The translations under genes and the position numbers were made by a program. Positions 44,972 to 54,176 of a DNA stretch of 64,000 nucleotides are shown piece by piece; position 1 is the stretch's first letter; the number at the start of each line of letters is the position of its first letter. The stretch spans positions 28,114,048 through 28,178,047 of the forward strand of contig NC_091298.1 of assembly GCF_038502225.1 (NCBI RefSeq), read 5' to 3'. Below the pieces are notes generated by a model. The model was not told the DNA's origin. It saw only the letters and a list, made by a program, of their open reading frames with translations, and did not search any database. Origin of the DNA: Cherax quadricarinatus. Lineage: Eukaryota; Arthropoda; Malacostraca; Decapoda; Parastacidae.

Positions 44972-45335
44972 AGGCGGGGTAGAGGTCGTCCCAGGAAAGG
45001 TTGAAGGAAGAGGGTAAAGGAGGTTTGTGTGTGCATGGGGCTTGGACATACAGCAGGCATGTGAGAGTATTAGATAGGAGTGATTGGAGGCAAATAGTTT
45101 TTGGGACCTGACAAGCTGTTGCAGAGTGAGCAGGGTAGTATTTTGTGAAGGGATTCAGGGGAACTGGTTAGCCGAACTAGCATCCTACAGGTGGGAAGTA
45201 TAATGCCTGTTTAGAGGGACATCTAACCTGTCGTATCTGTGCACCTCTTGCAGGACAGTGTGTAAATGGTGGTGAAAGTTTCTTTTTCGGGTCACTCTGC
45301 CTTGGTGGGAGACAGATAATGTATGTTAAAAAAAA
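44972..45335 (+). mobile_element. RTE-like LINE 3' fragment
   Basis: From the C-terminal coding motif (GGCGGGGTAGAGGTCGTCCC, encoding RGRGRPR) through the 3' UTR to GGTCACTCTGCCTTGGTGGG and poly-A. Confidence 0.85.
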
Positions 45336-45772
45336 AATATACAGTGGAACCCTGGTGTTTGAACTTAATTTGCTCCTAGGTGGTGTTTGAACTGCAGAAA
45401 GTTTGATGTTGGAAACTATTTCCCAGGCTTTAATTATCAGCCTCACACACTGGAGGATGTTGAATTGATGCTTCCAAAAGTCTGAGTTAGGTCAGTGTCA
45501 GAAGTCACTTCAAAGCCCTTTTGAAACTTTCAAAGACCGGGTCTCTCTTTTTTTAAATTTTGCCCCCACAGGAAATTTATTTTCTGGGTATGCCACAGTT
45601 AAGGGGTTAATACTTAAATTTGTTTTAAATTTTATATATTTAAACTGTAATTCATTTTAGAAATACGTGCTATTCTTAACATAAAATTTTTTTTAGGTTA
45701 TTTTTAAACTTTGTAGTAGGCTTGTATGATCCTGCTATATATTTTTAAAACTAAACAATTTTAAATTTTCAG
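45336..45772. other. End of the ZNF598 intron
   Basis: 45342 begins a CAGTGGAACCCTGGTGTTTG Tigger-type terminus with no partner. The remainder is AT-rich, ending in the acceptor TTTTAAATTTTCAG at 45759-45772. Confidence 0.55.
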
Positions 45773-47540
45773 AAGGGACCGAGACAGAGACTACGAAGAC
45801 CAAAGATCAGTGGATGAGGTAGACAGTAGACCACCGGTCACACAACATTCCATTGATATAAACTGTGTACAAGATTTTCCATCATTAAATAGCAGTGGTG
45901 CAGGTACTGGAGGAGAGGCTGGAAGCAGTGGTGGAAATAAATCTATGGCTTCACATTTAGCTCAACAAAATAGATTTACTATTAGGGCAAGAGGAGGAAC
46001 AAGTCTATTAGAAGATGAGTTTCCAAGCCTTGGCTCAACAAGTGTCACAGTAAGTACAGCACAAGCCACAAGCCAATCTCCAACATCACCCACAACATCT
46101 GTTCACCTTAAAGTAAACACTAAGAAAGCTCCTAGAGATGCCCAGGGTGCCAGTTCCAGGAGTAGCAATGTTTCCATACTCTACAATCGTACAGTACCTG
46201 CTACAACTAATGGCACTAAAGCGCAGCCCACCGAAGGAGATAGCAGTAGAACAGCAGGGCCACAGATTGGGGTTATTTCACACAGTAGCAATATAACTCT
46301 ACAAAGTATGGCCAATGGAAAACCTAAATCATTTGCTCCTGCATTTACTCCTGAAGAAGATTTTCCAGCTCTTGCTGTTTCTTCTAAGACCACCAGTGCT
46401 GGCTTGGGTTCAGTTGGCTGGGGGAGAGCAGCGACACCGCCTCCAACCAGTGTACCATCTAAGGTGTCTAAGACTGTAATGAATGACTTTCCTTCATTGG
46501 GACCATCCATGGGTGCTCCATCTGTAGCACCTTCTAAACCTGGAAAAAAGTTCACTGCAAATGATTTTCCAACCTTGTCTCCAAATGTTGAAAGTCAGTC
46601 ACATATGAAGAATTACCATGGTCGCTCGAGTCTCACCATCCCTGTTAGTAATGCATGGACACACACTGTAGACCATGTACCTAAACCTTCTGAAGCTAAT
46701 GAAAACTCTAGTGGATTGAAAGGTAAGAAAAAGAAAAAAGGAATTAACAAGACTGGCTCATCAGACAGCATCAGTGGTAGTGGATCATCATCTCAGGGAA
46801 ATGTGTCAAACTGTACTGCAAAGGAAAAATTGGGCACGAAAAAGAAACCGCTTGGCTTGCACAACATATTTGATGATAGTGATGATGATGGCCTCAAAAC
46901 TGATTTATCTATGGGAAAACTAGGAGAATATCAGTCGGTAGCTCCTGTACCAAGTTCAAATCTAAAGATGATTACAAATGATGTGGTTAGTGAAAGAAAA
47001 AAATCAGAGTTAAAAATTGGGACGTTGAAATCACCTCCCCCTAAGCTAGATAGTGATGAGGCCTTCCCCACGCTTGGGTCATCTTCTGGTCCCTCATTAC
47101 TAGCAACTTCTACATGGTCCTCTCCAGCTAAGAAGTCTGCTCCTCCAGGATTTTCTGGTAAACCAAAGGTTCCTCCAGGATTCAGTGCCACTGATATGAC
47201 CTTTACTACCAGTTCTGGGGAGAAGTTTGCCATTTCTCCAACCTCGGAGTCTGCTGTTTCGCCTTCTACATTCACAGCACAACCTACTACAACCCATTCC
47301 TTCCATCTACCTCCAGAATTTGAACTTCGAAACAAAAAATTAATAAAAACTATCCACGATGAATGCCGGGGCAATGAAGATAAGTTTAATCAGTTCAAGC
47401 TTTTGGCCAGCCAGCTTAGGAGTGGAGAATTGTCTGGGCATGCATATTATGAGCAGTGTCGGGAAGTCATGGGTAAGACAGTCTTCCACAAGATACTCCC
47501 AGAACTGCTGGTCCTGTTGCCGGATGTTAAAAAACAACAG
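45773..47540 (+). CDS. ZNF598: ZNF598 large exon: disordered region and C-terminal helical domain
   Basis: 589 codons, acceptor TTTTCAG before 45773, donor CAG|GTATGT after 47540, ending in phase 0. It opens (R)RDRDRDYEDQRSVDEVDSRP. A Ser-rich disordered region carries six FPSL/FPAL/FPTL motifs (QDFPSL, DEFPSL, EDFPAL, NDFPSL, NDFPTL, EAFPTL), a Lys-rich KKKKKGINK patch, an acidic DDSDDDG patch and two PPGF motifs (SAPPGF, KVPPGF), a type of motif bound by GYF-domain proteins such as GIGYF. The last 75 residues form the conserved domain (IHDECRGNEDKFNQFKLLAS, ELSGHAYYEQCREVMGKTVF, LPELLVLLPDVKKQQ), as in other ZNF598 proteins, where it continues in a further exon. I see that exon nowhere downstream in the window. 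Codons and frame are clean throughout. Confidence 0.92.
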
Positions 47541-47984
47541 GTATGTGGTGCTGTGTAATGGATTCATTTTATTATTTTACTTTTCCCTCAAAACCTTATT
47601 TTTTGACCACCTTCTGTTATTTAATGTTAAAATTTTCAGTCATTTTTTCATTAACAAATCAAGCTTGAGTAGTTTGTTAATATCATTCTTTATATGACAT
47701 CAATGCCAGCTTCATTCTAAAGCTTAAGATAAACAAAATGTTTGCAACCCTGGCTATATATTGTTATGCAATAATTTGATTTGTATATTGTAATATGAAC
47801 CTGGTTAGAAGATGTGTATGTCTTCCTTCTCTTTATATGTAATATTTGTAATGCAGTACTGATGTGTTGCTTTTAGTTGTGCTGCCTGAGTGGCTAGTTT
47901 ATTGTGCACCCCATTCTCATCTTGTCAGCAGTAGTACAAAAAACCAAGATAACAAAGATCACAGTGGGTATTTTATTAGACCCC
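47541..47984. other. ZNF598 next intron, 5' part
   Basis: AT-rich after a strong donor. No repeat family or ORF recognised. Confidence 0.5.
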
Positions 47985-49173
47985 ACTCAACTCAACTCAA
48001 AGTTTATTCTCTATAAGGATTACAATGCTGAGTTTACAGAAATTTGGTTATTGTGTGGTTTACATGTAGTAAAATTGTGATTACAGAGTGTACCACTAGA
48101 ACGCTTAGCATGGCTAGGCATTTCGGGCATACTTAGTTTTATTCTTAATTGTAAAATATTACAAATTATGAGGTAAGTTGGTATTATGGCTAAGTGACTA
48201 AATACTAGTTTGTGAGTTTAGCAATGTGAATGCTTTTGTTTTGGCACAGTACATAGTTTCAGTATTGGAGTATCACAGGATTCATTATTTTAAGATTGAG
48301 ATTAATATTTCTGTTTATGGTCAAATGAGTGAGTGAGTGTAAGTGTGAACCACCAGGTGGTATTCGTGTAGTTAGTTGACGGAGTGTATCAGGGAGATAA
48401 GATGATTTCTAATGGTAGTTTTGAAGGTGATGAATGTGTCTGCAGTTCTCGAGTTCTCAGGTAGGGTATTCCAGATTTTAGGGCCTTTGACATTCATTGA
48501 ATTTTTGTAAAGGTTTAGTCGGACACGGGGAATGTCGTAGAGATGTTTGTGTCTGGTGTTATGCCTGTGGGTTCTGTCACAACTATCAAGAAAGCATTTT
48601 AGGTCAAGTAGTAAGTGTGGATCACTGAACTGGGAGTAAGTTTAGGTCTATGAAGAGTGGGGGGGTGTGTTGCCAGGGATGGGATTTAGTGATTATTCTT
48701 ACTGCAGCTTTTTGTTGGGTTATTATTGGCTTTAGGTGTGTTGCTGCAGTTGATCCCCAAGCACAAATAGCATAGGTGAGGTATGGATAAATAAGTGAGT
48801 GGTATAGTGTGAGAAGGGCATTTTGCGGCACGTAGTATCGTATCTTGGAGAGGATCCCAACCGTTTTGGATACTTTTTTGGTTATATGCTGGATATGGGT
48901 GCTGAAATTCAGGTTGTTGTCAAGGTATAAGCCTAGGAATTTTCCCCCATTATTTCTGGTAATTAGAGTGTTGTCAATCTTAATGTTAATTTGTGCATCT
49001 CCTGCTCTGCTACCAAACATAATATAGTAGGTTTTGTCAGTGTTAAGCGTAAGTTTATTGGCTGTCATCCAAGTCGATATTTTAATCAGCTCCTCATTCA
49101 CAATGGTGTTGAGGGTGGCAAGATTAGGGTGAGAGATGACATAAGTCGTGTCATCAGCAAAGAGAATGGGTTT
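47985..49173 (-). mobile_element. L2-like LINE, 5'-truncated
   Basis: Read leftward from the RT catalytic motif (about 49170) to the 3' end at 47985, which starts (ACTCA)n then AAAGTTTATTCTCTATAAGG. The 3' UTR (47985-48600) matches 20777-21254. Clade assignment (L2/CR1 group) is by motif only. Confidence 0.8.
48622..49173 (-). pseudogene. L2-like reverse transcriptase, C-terminal half
   Basis: Begins PILFADDTTYVISHPNLATL, so the catalytic Asp pair is the first thing retained, then NTIVNEELIKISTWMTANKL, NTDKTYYIMFGS, GKFLGLYLDNNLNFSTHIQH, LLTLYHSLIYPYLTYAICAW. It stops at a TAA near 48625. Upstream RT and endonuclease are missing. Confidence 0.85.
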
Positions 49174-49257
49174 CAGTTATATCACAAAAATTATGTTAGT
49201 CATTTCATATACATGTATTACAATTTTTTCATAAAGTAAATGTGCACAATACAATAT

Positions 49258-50996
49258 TGATGGGATTGATGGGATAAAGATAGAAATGTTAAAAGCAGGT
49301 GGGGATATAGTTTTGGAGTGGTTGGTGCAATTATTTAATAAATGTATGGAAGAGGGTAAGGTACCTAGGGATTGGCAGAGAGCATGCATAGTTCCTTTGT
49401 ATAAAGGCAAAGGGGATAAAAGAGAGTGCAAAAATTATAGGGGGATAAGTCTGTTGAGTGTACCTGGTAAAGTGTATGGTAGAGTTATAATTGAAAGAAT
49501 TAAGAGTAAGACGGAGAATAGGATAGCAGATGAACAAGGAGGCTTTAGGAAAGGTAGGGGGTGTGTGGACCAGGTGTTTACAGTGAAACATATAAGTGAA
49601 CAGTATTTAGATAAGGCTAAAGAGGTCTTTGTGGCATTTATGGATTTGGAAAAGGCGTATGACAGGGTGGATAGGGGGGCAATGTGGCAGATGTTGCAAG
49701 TGTATGGTGTAGGAGGTAGGTTACTGAAAGCAGTGAAGAGTTTTTACGAGGATAGTGAGGCTCAAGTTAGAGTATGTAGGAAAGAGGGAAATTTTTTCCC
49801 AGTAAAAGTAGGCCTTAGACAAGGATGTGTGATGTCACCGTGGTTGTTTAATATATTTATAGATGGGGTTGTAAGAGAAGTAAATGCGAGGGTCTTGGCA
49901 AGAGGCGTGGAGTTAAAAGATAAAGAATCACACACAAAGTGGGAGTTGTCACAGCTGCTCTTTGCTGATGACACTGTGCTCTTGGGAGATTCTGAAGAGA
50001 AGTTGCAGAGATTGGTGGATGAATTTGGTAGGGTGTGCAAAAGAAGAAAATTAAAGGTGAATACAGGAAAGAGTAAGGTTATGAGGATAACAAAAAGATT
50101 AGGTGATGAAAGATTGAATATCAGATTGGAGGGAGAGAGTATGGAGGAGGTGAACGTATTCAGATATTTGGGAGTGGACGTGTCAGCAGATGGGTCTATG
50201 AAAGATGAGGTGAATCATAGAATTGATGAGGGAAAAAGAGTGAGTGGTGCACTTAGGAGTCTGTGGAGACAAAGAACTTTGTCCTTGGAGGCAAAGAGGG
50301 GAATGTATGAGAGTATAGTTTTACCAACGCTCTTATATGGGTGTGAAGCGTGGGTGATGAATGTTGCAGCGAGGAGAAGGCTGGAGGCAGTGGAGATGTC
50401 ATGTCTGAGGGCAATGTGTGGTGTGAATATAATGCAGAGAATTCGTAGTTTGGAAGTTAGGAGGAGGTGCGGGATTACCAAAACTGTTGTCCAGAGGGCT
50501 GAGGAAGGGTTGTTGAGGTGGTTCGGACATGTAGAGAGAATGGAGCGAAACAGAATGACTTCAAGAGTGTATCAGTCTGTAGTGGAAGGAAGGCGGGGTA
50601 GGGGTCGGCCTAGGAAGGGTTGGAGGGAGGGGGTAAAGGAGGTTTTGTGTGCGAGGGGCTTGGACTTCCAGCAGGCATGCGTGAGCGTGTTTGATAGGAG
50701 TGAATGGAGACAAATGGTTTTTAATACTTGATGTGCTGTTGGAGTGTGAGCAAAGTAACATTTATGAAGGGATTCAGGGAAACCGGCAGGCCGGACTTGA
50801 GTCCTGGAGATGGGAAGTACAGTGCCTGCACTCTGAAGGAGGGGTGTTAATGTTGCAGTTTAAAAACTGTAGTGTAAAGCACCCTTCTGGCAAGACAGTG
50901 ATGGAGTGAATGATGGTGAAAGTTTTTCTTTTTCGGGCCACCCTGCCTTGGTGGGAATCGGCCAGTGTGATAATAAAAAAAAAAAAAAAAAAAAAA
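49258..50996 (+). mobile_element. RTE-like LINE (family B), young 5'-truncated copy with target duplication
   Basis: Starts in the RT N-terminus and ends at a 23-A tail. ACAATAT precedes it (49251-49257) and follows the tail (50997-51003), a 7-bp candidate target duplication. Near-identical to 32618-33995 across the overlap. Confidence 0.9.
49274..50731 (+). pseudogene. RTE-like reverse transcriptase, longest open copy
   Basis: About 485 codons without a stop: IDGIKIEMLKAGGDIVLEWL, VPLYKGKGDKRECKNYRGIS, GGFRKGRGCVDQVFTVKHIS, AFMDLEKAYDRVDRGAMWQM, GLRQGCVMSPWLFNIFIDGV, LLFADDTVLLGD, NVFRYLGVDVSADGS, GLLRWFGHVERM, RGRGRPRKGWREG. All RT motifs look intact; only the endonuclease and linker are missing. 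Ends TGA at 50729-50731. Confidence 0.92.
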
Positions 50997-51003
50997 ACAA
51001 TAT

Positions 51004-51362
51004 GGAGATAGAAACTTAGTTTTTAGGGATCTTGTTACTGCTAAAAATTCATCATTACTGGGTTGCAGTCTCATAAGAAACAAGTCATTTATCTAGTCAG
51101 TGCAAAAAGTTGGTACACACTCAGGATTTCAGATATCTTATCATTATCAATGAAGTGTTTTGTCATATCCTCTAGGATTTGCATGGAGGTGTGTCTGAAA
51201 GGTTGGATGTTTGGACACACTAAGATAGTGTCTCATTGTCCATGCACTCTGCAAACCATTTTGCCAGAGCTACTTATAGTCTACCTTTAGTCTGGCAGTA
51301 ACAGCATCTTGCAATCTACTCACCTTGTTACTTTCTCCATAAACATGGTTAGCTTGACACAC
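51004..51362. other. Unassigned; possible LINE C-terminal scrap on the minus strand
   Basis: The minus strand at about 51250-51090 reads CRVHGQ, ILVCPNIQPFRHTSMQILED and MTKHFIDNDKISEILSVY, which recalls the zinc-knuckle/HxxxC tail of some LINE proteins. I cannot place the family. Confidence 0.3.
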
Positions 51363-51364
51363 GT

Positions 51365-51556
51365 TTTTTCTTCTTTCAACAAACCGGCCTTATCCCACTG
51401 AGGCAGGGCTGCCCAAAAGTGGCCGAAAGTTTCTCCTTTTAAATTTAGTAATATATACAGGAGAAGGAGTTACTAGCCCCTTGCTCCCGGCATTTTAGTA
51501 GTCTCTTAAGATATGCACGGTCTACAGAGGAAGAACTCGTTTCACTTCCCCATGGA
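51365..51556 (-). mobile_element. Short RTE-derived nonautonomous element, 5'-truncated
   Basis: Left to right: TTCTTCTTTCAACAAACCGG and GAGGCAGGGCTGCCC (3' tail in reverse), linker TTTAAATTTAGTAATATATA, then CAGGAGAAGGAGTTACTAGC and CTTCCCCATGGAGA (5' UTR in reverse). Third copy of the fusion family. Confidence 0.8.
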
Positions 51557-52038
51557 GAACTCAATTTTTTGATGATGGATAATTGATCTGCTAGTTCCTA
51601 TCTGTACTCGTGTACTAGTTCTTTTCCTAGAATATTTTATTATGTATGAAGAATAATTGATCTGCTAGTTCCTATATGTACTCATTTGCTAGTTCTTTTC
51701 TTAAAATATTTTTTAACTTTCTTTTGAGAAACTTTAATTATATTCATCATTCTTTCTATTTAATGCTAGTTTAGTAAAGTTATAAATTTTTGTTATGCTC
51801 CTGGTGGCCTCTGAGAGGGGGAATCCACAAAAGCTTAACTGTAATACCTCTCTTAATAATTTGTGTATATCTGTGTTAGCATCACGTATACAAACATACT
51901 ACATTCAAATCTCGGGCTATTTAGAGCAATAATGACGAGTCAGTCAGTGACAGTTAAACTGTCAGAGGGCATAGTTTCCACAAGCTTGAGAGCAACAAGT
52001 ATGGCAACCAATTCAGTTGTAAGGCGGAAGACCAGTTC
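51557..52038. other. Unassigned intronic sequence
   Basis: Contains two copies of a ~75-bp segment (ATAATTGATCTGCTAGTTCC at 51587 and 51654) in direct repeat. Otherwise no feature recognised. Confidence 0.5.
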
Positions 52039-52042
52039 TTAA

Positions 52043-53068
52043 CCCCTTAACTGTCCAAACGTAGATCTATGTTGTTACCTCTAGTGCTCCAAACGTAGAT
52101 CAATATTTCATTTTTCCTGCCTCTGAATTTGGCACGATTGGCCTGAGATGCCTGGTCAGTACAGAGTGGGTCTTAACACTTGGTGTGCACAGTTTTAAAA
52201 TAATCTGGAACCACTTAGTACCTTGTGGGAGCACCATTTCAATTGAGCGCCAGCTAGACCAAACAGCGTGGCAAACACCAGGGATTCACTGATGTCATGT
52301 CATATTAACACTCCCCTTTTTAGAGGAAAGTGATGTTGACCCCGAATTTAGTGGCTTTGAGATGGATGTGGCCACAAGTGGTCGAGGAAATATCAAAAAC
52401 CTCAATAATAATCCATGTGTAACATCCTTTCAATTTTGATACCACTGGTAGTGTCATCCTGCCAGAATGTCCTATAACCTGTGCCTGAAGTAAAGAGAAG
52501 CAATTCTGGAATGATCGTAATACGTGTTCTGCAGGCAGGTCTGCTGGTTGGCCGGCGGCTAGCTGGCTGGCTGGGTTGGTGGCTGATTGACTTTGGCTGT
52601 CTGTCTGTGTCTATCTCTATCTCTGTCTATCTCTGTCTGTTGGTCTCTCTCTCATCTCACAGGTACACAAATAGTTACAGAATTCACCCTCAGCATTATA
52701 AAGCAGATAGTAAACAAGTATAGTACTACACCTGTACCTGCCCCTCAAAAGCGACCTGTTCCCCAACCACCAACAGTGGGGAAAGTGCCAGACCGAATCC
52801 TCACTAACTGTCACTACCTGATACAGATACTATCTACCCCAAAAAAGATGCATTCTCGGAGAAAGTGTGTAGTGTGTGTGCGCGCTAACACCACAAAATG
52901 ACCCCAACAGTGGAAGGACACACAATTCATGTGTCACCAGTGTGGGGTGGCACTCTATATGAATGCATGCTTCATGGAGTATCATACAATCCTGGACCTC
53001 TGGAAACATAACTGGGACCTGTAAATACCTTGTATATATTTGTAGATAATAGAATGTGATATCTAGGT
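52043..53068 (+). mobile_element. piggyBac-type transposon, internally deleted, right end lost
   Basis: TTAA (52039-52042) is followed by CCCCTTAACTGTCCAAACG and GTAGATCTATG, the same end architecture as the noncoding TTAA elements. An N-terminal coding piece lies at 52320-52430 and a C-terminal piece at 52663-53010; a CTGTCTATCT microsatellite lies between (52597-52655). The right terminus is replaced by an RTE-like scrap at 53069-53094. Confidence 0.75.
52320..53010 (+). pseudogene. piggyBac (PGBD-type) transposase, N- and C-terminal remnants
   Basis: N-terminal acidic piece: LEESDVDPEFSGFEMDVATS. C-terminal piece: TQIVTEFTLSIIKQIVNKYS, then VGKVPDRILTNCHYLIQ, then the Cys-rich zinc domain SRRKCVVCVRANTTK, an in-frame TGA at about 52901, and FMCHQCGVALYMNACFMEYH. 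The CxxC...CxxC...C...H pattern is the C-terminal ring-type domain of PGBD transposases that binds the ends. The catalytic DDD core is missing. Confidence 0.8.
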
Positions 53069-53095
53069 AGTAGGTTGGTAGATAGAAACTGCCAG

Positions 53096-54176
53096 TGTGA
53101 CATTGTTTACCAGTGAGCGACAGTCCCCTCACTTGTTCATACGAAATATTTCATAATACCATTCATTTTAGTGCTTGCAAGTGCTAAATAAGCTACCATG
53201 GCTGCAAAGAAAGCTCCTAGTACCAAGCCTTTGGTAAAGGAGATGAGAAATACAATTGAATTTAAGAAAAACATCATTGAACAATATGAAAGTGGTGTAC
53301 GTGTGGTCGAACTGGCCAGGATGTATAACAAACCCCATACAACCATATCTTCCATCGTGGCAAAGAAAAAGGAAATCAAGGAAGCTGTTGTTGCTTGGAG
53401 AAAATTGTGGCCAGATTGTGTCCACAAGAGGGATTTTGAAGGGTTTGTGGCTGACCCTGATGAGCCTATGTCAGTTGTAAAATCTATTGCGGCATTGGGG
53501 AGTTCCATGGGGTTGGATGTGAGTTTGGAGGATGTGGAAGAGTTGGTGGAGGACCACAACGAAGAGCTAACCACTGAGGAGCTGGAAGAGCTTCAGCAAG
53601 AACAGCAACAGACCGCAGCTCAGAATCTTGCTGCAGAGGAGGAGGAAGAGAGATGGAAGAAGGTGCCTTCTTCAGAAATTAAGGAGATTTTTGAAATGTG
53701 GGGTAGGATGGAAAGATTTATGGAGAAACATCACCCTGAAAAGGATGTTGCAAGCTATATCGACAACTTGTACAGTGACAGTCTTGGCCCATTTTAGGGA
53801 AGTTTTAAAGAGACTCGAGAAACAGAGCTCTTTGGACACTTTTTTTTTTTTTTGCGAGACAGGACTCCAGTGACTCAAGCTGGTCCTAGTGGCATTAAGA
53901 AACAGAGAAGAGAAGTATGTAACCCCAGAAAAGGACTTGGTACCTGAGGTGTTGATGGAGGGGGATTCCCCTTTCAAACAGTAACTAATCCAATCTCTCT
54001 CATCCTCCAGTCTTCCATACACTAAGAAGAATCGACAATAAAGGTAAGTGTTATGCTGTTAATGTTTCATTCATCAAGTCCCATTGTATTGTTTATGTAC
54101 TTCATCTGTATTTCATGTAAAAAATTTTTTTTTTTGTTTTAATACGTACTTCTGGGTGTTGGGAATGGATTAATTG
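53096..54176 (+). mobile_element. Tigger-type element, DDE deleted, both ends lost
   Basis: The ORF at 53198-53797 is followed by the family's 3' region (AGCTGGTCCTAGTGGCATTA, ACCTGAGGTGTTGATGGAGG, AATAAAGGTAAGTG, ATACGTACTTCTGGGTGTTG) up to an RTE 5' end at 54177. Terminal repeats are not present. Confidence 0.8.
53198..53797 (+). CDS. Tigger-derived HTH protein lacking the DDE domain
   Basis: 199 codons from ATG 53198 (CTACCATGGC context). Residues 1-58 are the HTH: MAAKKAPSTKPLVKEM, FKKNIIEQYESGVRVVELAR, NKPHTTISSIVAKKKEIKEA. At about residue 66 (VVAWRKLWPDCVHKRDFEGF) it jumps straight to the C-terminal region that follows the DDE core. Then come a helical acidic segment (VSLEDVEELVEDHNEELTTE, EEEEERWKKVP) and EIKEIFEMWGRMERFMEKHH. 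It stops at LGPF; a one-base shift near 53780 would continue into HFREVLKRLEKQSS. This is an independent deletion from the one at 42315-42896, with the same outcome. Confidence 0.6.
   Translation: MAAKKAPSTKPLVKEMRNTIEFKKNIIEQYESGVRVVELARMYNKPHTTISSIVAKKKEIKEAVVAWRKLWPDCVHKRDFEGFVADPDEPMSVVKSIAALGSSMGLDVSLEDVEELVEDHNEELTTEELEELQQEQQQTAAQNLAAEEEEERWKKVPSSEIKEIFEMWGRMERFMEKHHPEKDVASYIDNLYSDSLGPF

Noticed and set aside
47359..47697. 112-aa plus ORF overlapping the end of the ZNF598 exon
   Set aside because: Different frame from the conserved ZNF598 domain and runs into AT-rich intron.
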